From: Eggerthella sp. CAG:368
GTDB taxonomy: Bacteria; Actinomycetota; Coriobacteriia; Coriobacteriales; Eggerthellaceae
NCBI GenBank assembly: GCA_000434775.1
Contig: FR895469.1
Location: forward strand, 15,576-42,619
Reading direction: 5' to 3'
DNA length: 27,044 nt
Both the position numbers and the translations under genes were made by a program. Positions 24,535-27,044 of this stretch are shown in pieces (positions within the stretch are counted from its first letter, which is position 1; every line of letters starts with the position of its first letter). Below the pieces are notes generated by a model, which did no database searches, was not told the origin of the DNA, and was given only the letters and a program-made list of their open reading frames with translations.

Positions 24535-25815
24535 TTATTTAAAGAAACCATCGTAGTTATACATCTTAAGTTGAGACTCAATCTTATTCATGGTGTCAAG
24601 AGCAACACTGATCATAATGAGGATTGAAGTTCCACCAAATGCCTGAATCAATGTATTGCCCGTAAAGTAGAACAAAATAGAGGGAACAACCGCGATGATT
24701 GCAAGGAAGATAGCGCCTGGCAACGTTACACGATGTAAAACATTCTTCACATACTGAACGGTGTTTTCACCAGGACGAATTCCTGGAATAAATCCGCCCT
24801 GACGCTGCAAATTTTCAGCCGTATCATTTGGATTGAAAACAATTGAGGTGTAGAAGTACGCAAAGAATACGATGAAGATAACGGTAAGAATCCAGTTAAC
24901 AACACCAGCAGACATTGCATTTGAAACACCCGTCAACCAGTCAATATTGAAAAGTGCAGCAATTTGTGCAGGGAAATAAATCAAACAACTTGCAAAGATA
25001 ATAGGAATAACACCAGCAGCATTAACCTTCAAAGGAAGGTAAGAGCTTTGACCACCCATCATTCTGCGACCAGAAACACGCTTTGCATAACTTACAGGAA
25101 TACGACGCTGTGCACGCTCTACATAAATAATTGCAGGAATACAGATAAGAACAACCAGCAAAATGAGAACCGTAACAGCAATACCCATTCCCGTATCTGC
25201 CTGAAGATTAACAGAAGAGAAGATTGCAGAAGGCACGGACGAAATAATGGAAACAAAGATGATCAAAGACATACCATTACCGACACCGCGCTGAGTGATT
25301 AACTCACCCATCCACATAATGAGCGCTGCACCTACTACTAGGGTGAATACAACAAGAATGTTAGTAACAATCTCTGGAACTGCGGGGCTAAATACTACGC
25401 CATAAGCGGAAGATTTAAACAAGAACAAGTAGCCAATTGCATTAATTAATGCAAGACCCATAGTGAGGTAACGAGTTACCTGAGTAATGCGTCTACGTCC
25501 TGTTTCGCCTTCACGCGCCCAACGACCAACCGCAGGAATTACACCTTGCATCAGCTGCATGATAATTGATGCGGTGATATAGGGCATAATGCCGAGTGCA
25601 AACACCGAGAAGTTAGAGAGCGCACCACCGGTAAAGAGGTCAAGCATAACCATAGATACACCCTGGCTAGAAAAGGAATCTGCAAAAGCGCGGAATGGAA
25701 TGCCCGGAACCGGAATATATGCGCCAAGACGATAGAGTACCAAGATCCCCAAAGTGAAGAGGATCTTGGTACGTAACTCAGAAATCTTGAACGCTTGTAC
25801 AAGAGAGCTTAGCAA
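24535..25815 (-). CDS. secY: Preprotein translocase channel subunit SecY
   Basis: The 426-residue, ten-helix channel protein of the Sec translocon begins LSSLVQAFKISELRTKILFTLG, then RLGAYIPVPGIP and the TGGALSNFSVFALGIMPYITASIIMQL signature (helix 2). Further motifs are GVGNGMSLIIF, and the cytoplasmic loop RRIPVSYAKR important for SecA/ribosome contact; the C-terminal loop has QRQGGFIPGIRPG. The start is a TTG that overlaps the last codons of rplO by 7 bp. The SD and TTG lie in an AAGGTTG-AA-CAACCTT hairpin (25814-25829), so initiation probably depends on ribosomes finishing rplO. Length and synteny are typical. Confidence 0.97.
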   Translation of the reverse strand: MLSSLVQAFKISELRTKILFTLGILVLYRLGAYIPVPGIPFRAFADSFSSQGVSMVMLDLFTGGALSNFSVFALGIMPYITASIIMQLMQGVIPAVGRWAREGETGRRRITQVTRYLTMGLALINAIGYLFLFKSSAYGVVFSPAVPEIVTNILVVFTLVVGAALIMWMGELITQRGVGNGMSLIIFVSIISSVPSAIFSSVNLQADTGMGIAVTVLILLVVLICIPAIIYVERAQRRIPVSYAKRVSGRRMMGGQSSYLPLKVNAAGVIPIIFASCLIYFPAQIAALFNIDWLTGVSNAMSAGVVNWILTVIFIVFFAYFYTSIVFNPNDTAENLQRQGGFIPGIRPGENTVQYVKNVLHRVTLPGAIFLAIIAVVPSILFYFTGNTLIQAFGGTSILIMISVALDTMNKIESQLKMYNYDGFFK

Positions 25816-26258
25816 GGTTGTTCAACCTTTCCTCCAGCTGCTTCGATTTTAGCCTGAGCTGAAGCAGATACCTTATCAACCTTAATGGTAAGGGATTTAG
25901 TAAGCTCACCGTCGCCCAAAACCTTAACAAGATCAGTGGAGTGCTTTACGATTCCCTTTTCAACCAAGCTTGCAGTATCAACTACATCGCCTGCGTTGAA
26001 GTATTTCTCAAGACGACCTACGTTTACAGGAACATACTCGGTGCGGTTGATGTTACGGAAACCAGGGAGTTTAGGAAGACGACGTGCCAAAGGAGTCTGG
26101 CCACCTTCGAATCCTACACCCTTACCGCCACCAGCACGAGACTTCTGACCATTGAGACCACGACCAGCAGTTTTGCCGTTACCAGAAGCAGGACCACGAC
26201 CAACACGTTTACGATTACGCTTAGAGCCTTCTGCTGGTTGTAAATCTTTAAGTTCCAT
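25809..26258 (-). CDS. rplO: 50S ribosomal protein L15
   Basis: The 149-residue ribosomal protein opens MELKDLQPAEGSKRNRKRVG and has the Gly/Arg-rich GRGPASGNGKTAGRGLNGQKSR region typical of L15, followed by GFEGGQTPLARRLPKLPGF. ATG at 26258 is preceded by AAAAGGAG. It is separated from rpmD by an unusually long 142-bp spacer with hairpins, and overlaps secY. Confidence 0.97.
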   Translation of the reverse strand: MELKDLQPAEGSKRNRKRVGRGPASGNGKTAGRGLNGQKSRAGGGKGVGFEGGQTPLARRLPKLPGFRNINRTEYVPVNVGRLEKYFNAGDVVDTASLVEKGIVKHSTDLVKVLGDGELTKSLTIKVDKVSASAQAKIEAAGGKVEQPC

Positions 26259-26277
26259 TATTTCTCCTTTTCGCTAT

Positions 26278-26386
26278 CCTCATTTTTGAGGGTCGGCAGC
26301 TCGCAGCCGACGAACTTTTTCTCTAAAACACCTTTTATGCTTCAGAGCAGATTACACACGTTCCGCCGCTCAAGAGAACGGCGGAA
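26278..26386. repeat. Three inverted repeats in the rpmD-rplO spacer
   Basis: In transcription order: GTTCCGCCG/CGGCGGAAC (26360-26368 and 26379-26386 plus flank, 9-bp stem, 10-nt loop), GTCGGC/GCCGAC (26292-26297, 26306-26311, 8-nt loop) and CCTCA/TGAGG (26278-26282, 26287-26291, 4-nt loop). None has a downstream U-run. They may be regulatory RNA structures within the spc operon. Confidence 0.75.
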
Positions 26387-26400
26387 CAAAACTCACAAAA

Positions 26401-26592
26401 TTAAATCTCTTCAACTTCGACGAGATGCTTAACTTTGAAAATCATACCGCGAACGGCTGGATTATCAACCTGTTCAACGCTACGACCGATCTTACCAAGA
26501 CCCAAAGCCTTAAGCGTTGCGCCCTGATCATACTTATACCCAATCTCACTTTTGATCTGGGTAATACGGAGAGTCTTCTTAGCTTCAGCCAT
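26401..26592 (-). CDS. rpmD: 50S ribosomal protein L30
   Basis: The 63-residue product is of normal length. It contains LRITQIKSEIGYKYDQGATLKALGL, GRSVEQVDNPAVRGMIFKVKHLV, which is the L30 signature. The ATG at 26592 overlaps the rpsE stop by one base (TAATG) with GGAAGGAGAAG as SD, preferred to an ATG 18 nt upstream inside rpsE. Confidence 0.96.
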   Translation of the reverse strand: MAEAKKTLRITQIKSEIGYKYDQGATLKALGLGKIGRSVEQVDNPAVRGMIFKVKHLVEVEEI

Positions 26593-27044
26593 TAGTTCTT
26601 CTCCTTCCAACCATAAATGTCAGCAACAGACATGCCGCGACGCTGAGCAACTTGTTCTGGGCTCTGCATTTCTTTGAGACCTTCAGCAGTTGCCTTAACA
26701 ATGTTCATGGCATTGTCGGTACCCAAGGACTTAGAGAGCACATCGCTTACGCCAGCGAGCTCCAAGACTGCACGAACTGGGCCACCAGCGATAACGCCAG
26801 TACCAGGAGTAGCAGGCTTAAGAAGAACGCGGCCTGCACCGTAAACGCCCATGATCTCATGAGGAAGAGTTTTTTCAGCAGTCAAAGGAACGGTGAACAT
26901 ATTCTTCTTTGCGTCTTCGATGCCCTTCTTGATTGCTACAGGTACTTCCTGAGACTTACCCATACCAACACCTACGCGACCATTGCCGTCACCAACAACA
27001 ACAAGTGCAGTTAATGCAAAACGGCGGCCACCTTTAACAACCTT
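26592..27044 (-). CDS. rpsE: 30S ribosomal protein S5 (5' end outside window)
   Basis: The visible 150 residues run in one open frame from the window edge: KVVKGGRRFALTALVVVGDG, then GRVGVGMGKSQEVPVAIKKGIEDAKKN, GVIAGGPVRAVLELAGVSDVLSKSLG and a C-terminus YGWKEKN. These are S5 motifs. An internal ATG at 26963 is not the start, since the conserved sequence continues upstream to the edge. S5 contributes to decoding fidelity. The gene is in the spc operon, coupled to rpmD. Confidence 0.97.
   Translation of the reverse strand, partial: KVVKGGRRFALTALVVVGDGNGRVGVGMGKSQEVPVAIKKGIEDAKKNMFTVPLTAEKTLPHEIMGVYGAGRVLLKPATPGTGVIAGGPVRAVLELAGVSDVLSKSLGTDNAMNIVKATAEGLKEMQSPEQVAQRRGMSVADIYGWKEKN

Overview
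The window looks like the chromosome of a low-to-mid GC member of the Actinomycetota, most probably class Coriobacteriia (Eggerthellaceae/Atopobiaceae relatives). I base this on the style of the EF-Tu and ribosomal proteins, a four-subunit pyruvate:ferredoxin oxidoreductase, a giant BspA-type leucine-rich-repeat surface protein and small lipoproteins with an LVGC lipobox. No database search was possible, so the placement is an impression. Apart from one aminotransferase gene, every gene is on the minus strand.

Right to left, in the direction of transcription: (1) 27044-23.8 kb is the end of the spc ribosomal-protein operon: rpsE (cut by the window edge), rpmD, rplO, secY, adk. An unusual 142-bp spacer with three hairpins separates rpmD from rplO, and a hairpin covers the secY start. 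(2) 23.7-21.5 kb is a large polytopic membrane protein, probably a GT-C-type glycosyltransferase. (3) 21.3-18.3 kb is porC-porD-porA-porB, a complete anaerobic pyruvate:ferredoxin oxidoreductase, closed by a terminator. (4) 18.2-14.4 kb is a riboflavin operon, ribD-ribE-ribBA-ribH, with a strong promoter, an FMN riboswitch with its terminator, and a strong terminator at the end. (5) 14.1-5.8 kb is a cell-surface block: three small lipoproteins (two are paralogues) and a 2156-residue secreted, wall- or membrane-anchored LRR protein, with several perfect inverted repeats between the genes. (6) 5.7-5.05 kb is a HAD phosphatase. (7) 4.85-3.56 kb is the plus-strand class I aminotransferase, divergent from putP (3.44-1.88 kb), a sodium/proline symporter. 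(8) 1.68 kb to the left edge is a consensus sigma-70 promoter followed by tRNA-Tyr, tRNA-Thr, a tRNA-Met-like sequence and tuf.

Together the genes suggest an anaerobic, amino-acid- or peptide-using, host-associated bacterium that makes its own flavin, uses POR for pyruvate/acetyl-CoA conversion with ferredoxin, imports proline and displays a large adhesin-like protein. The observations most worth a second look are the tRNA-Met-like sequence, which seems to have lost about 7 nt between the D-arm and anticodon stem; the tRNA-Thr with a disrupted acceptor stem; the many hairpins without U-tracts around the surface-protein gene and inside the spc operon; and the uncharacterised cysteine-containing helical module and non-LPXTG C-terminus of the giant protein. 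I saw no CRISPR array, insertion sequence, phage gene or rRNA.
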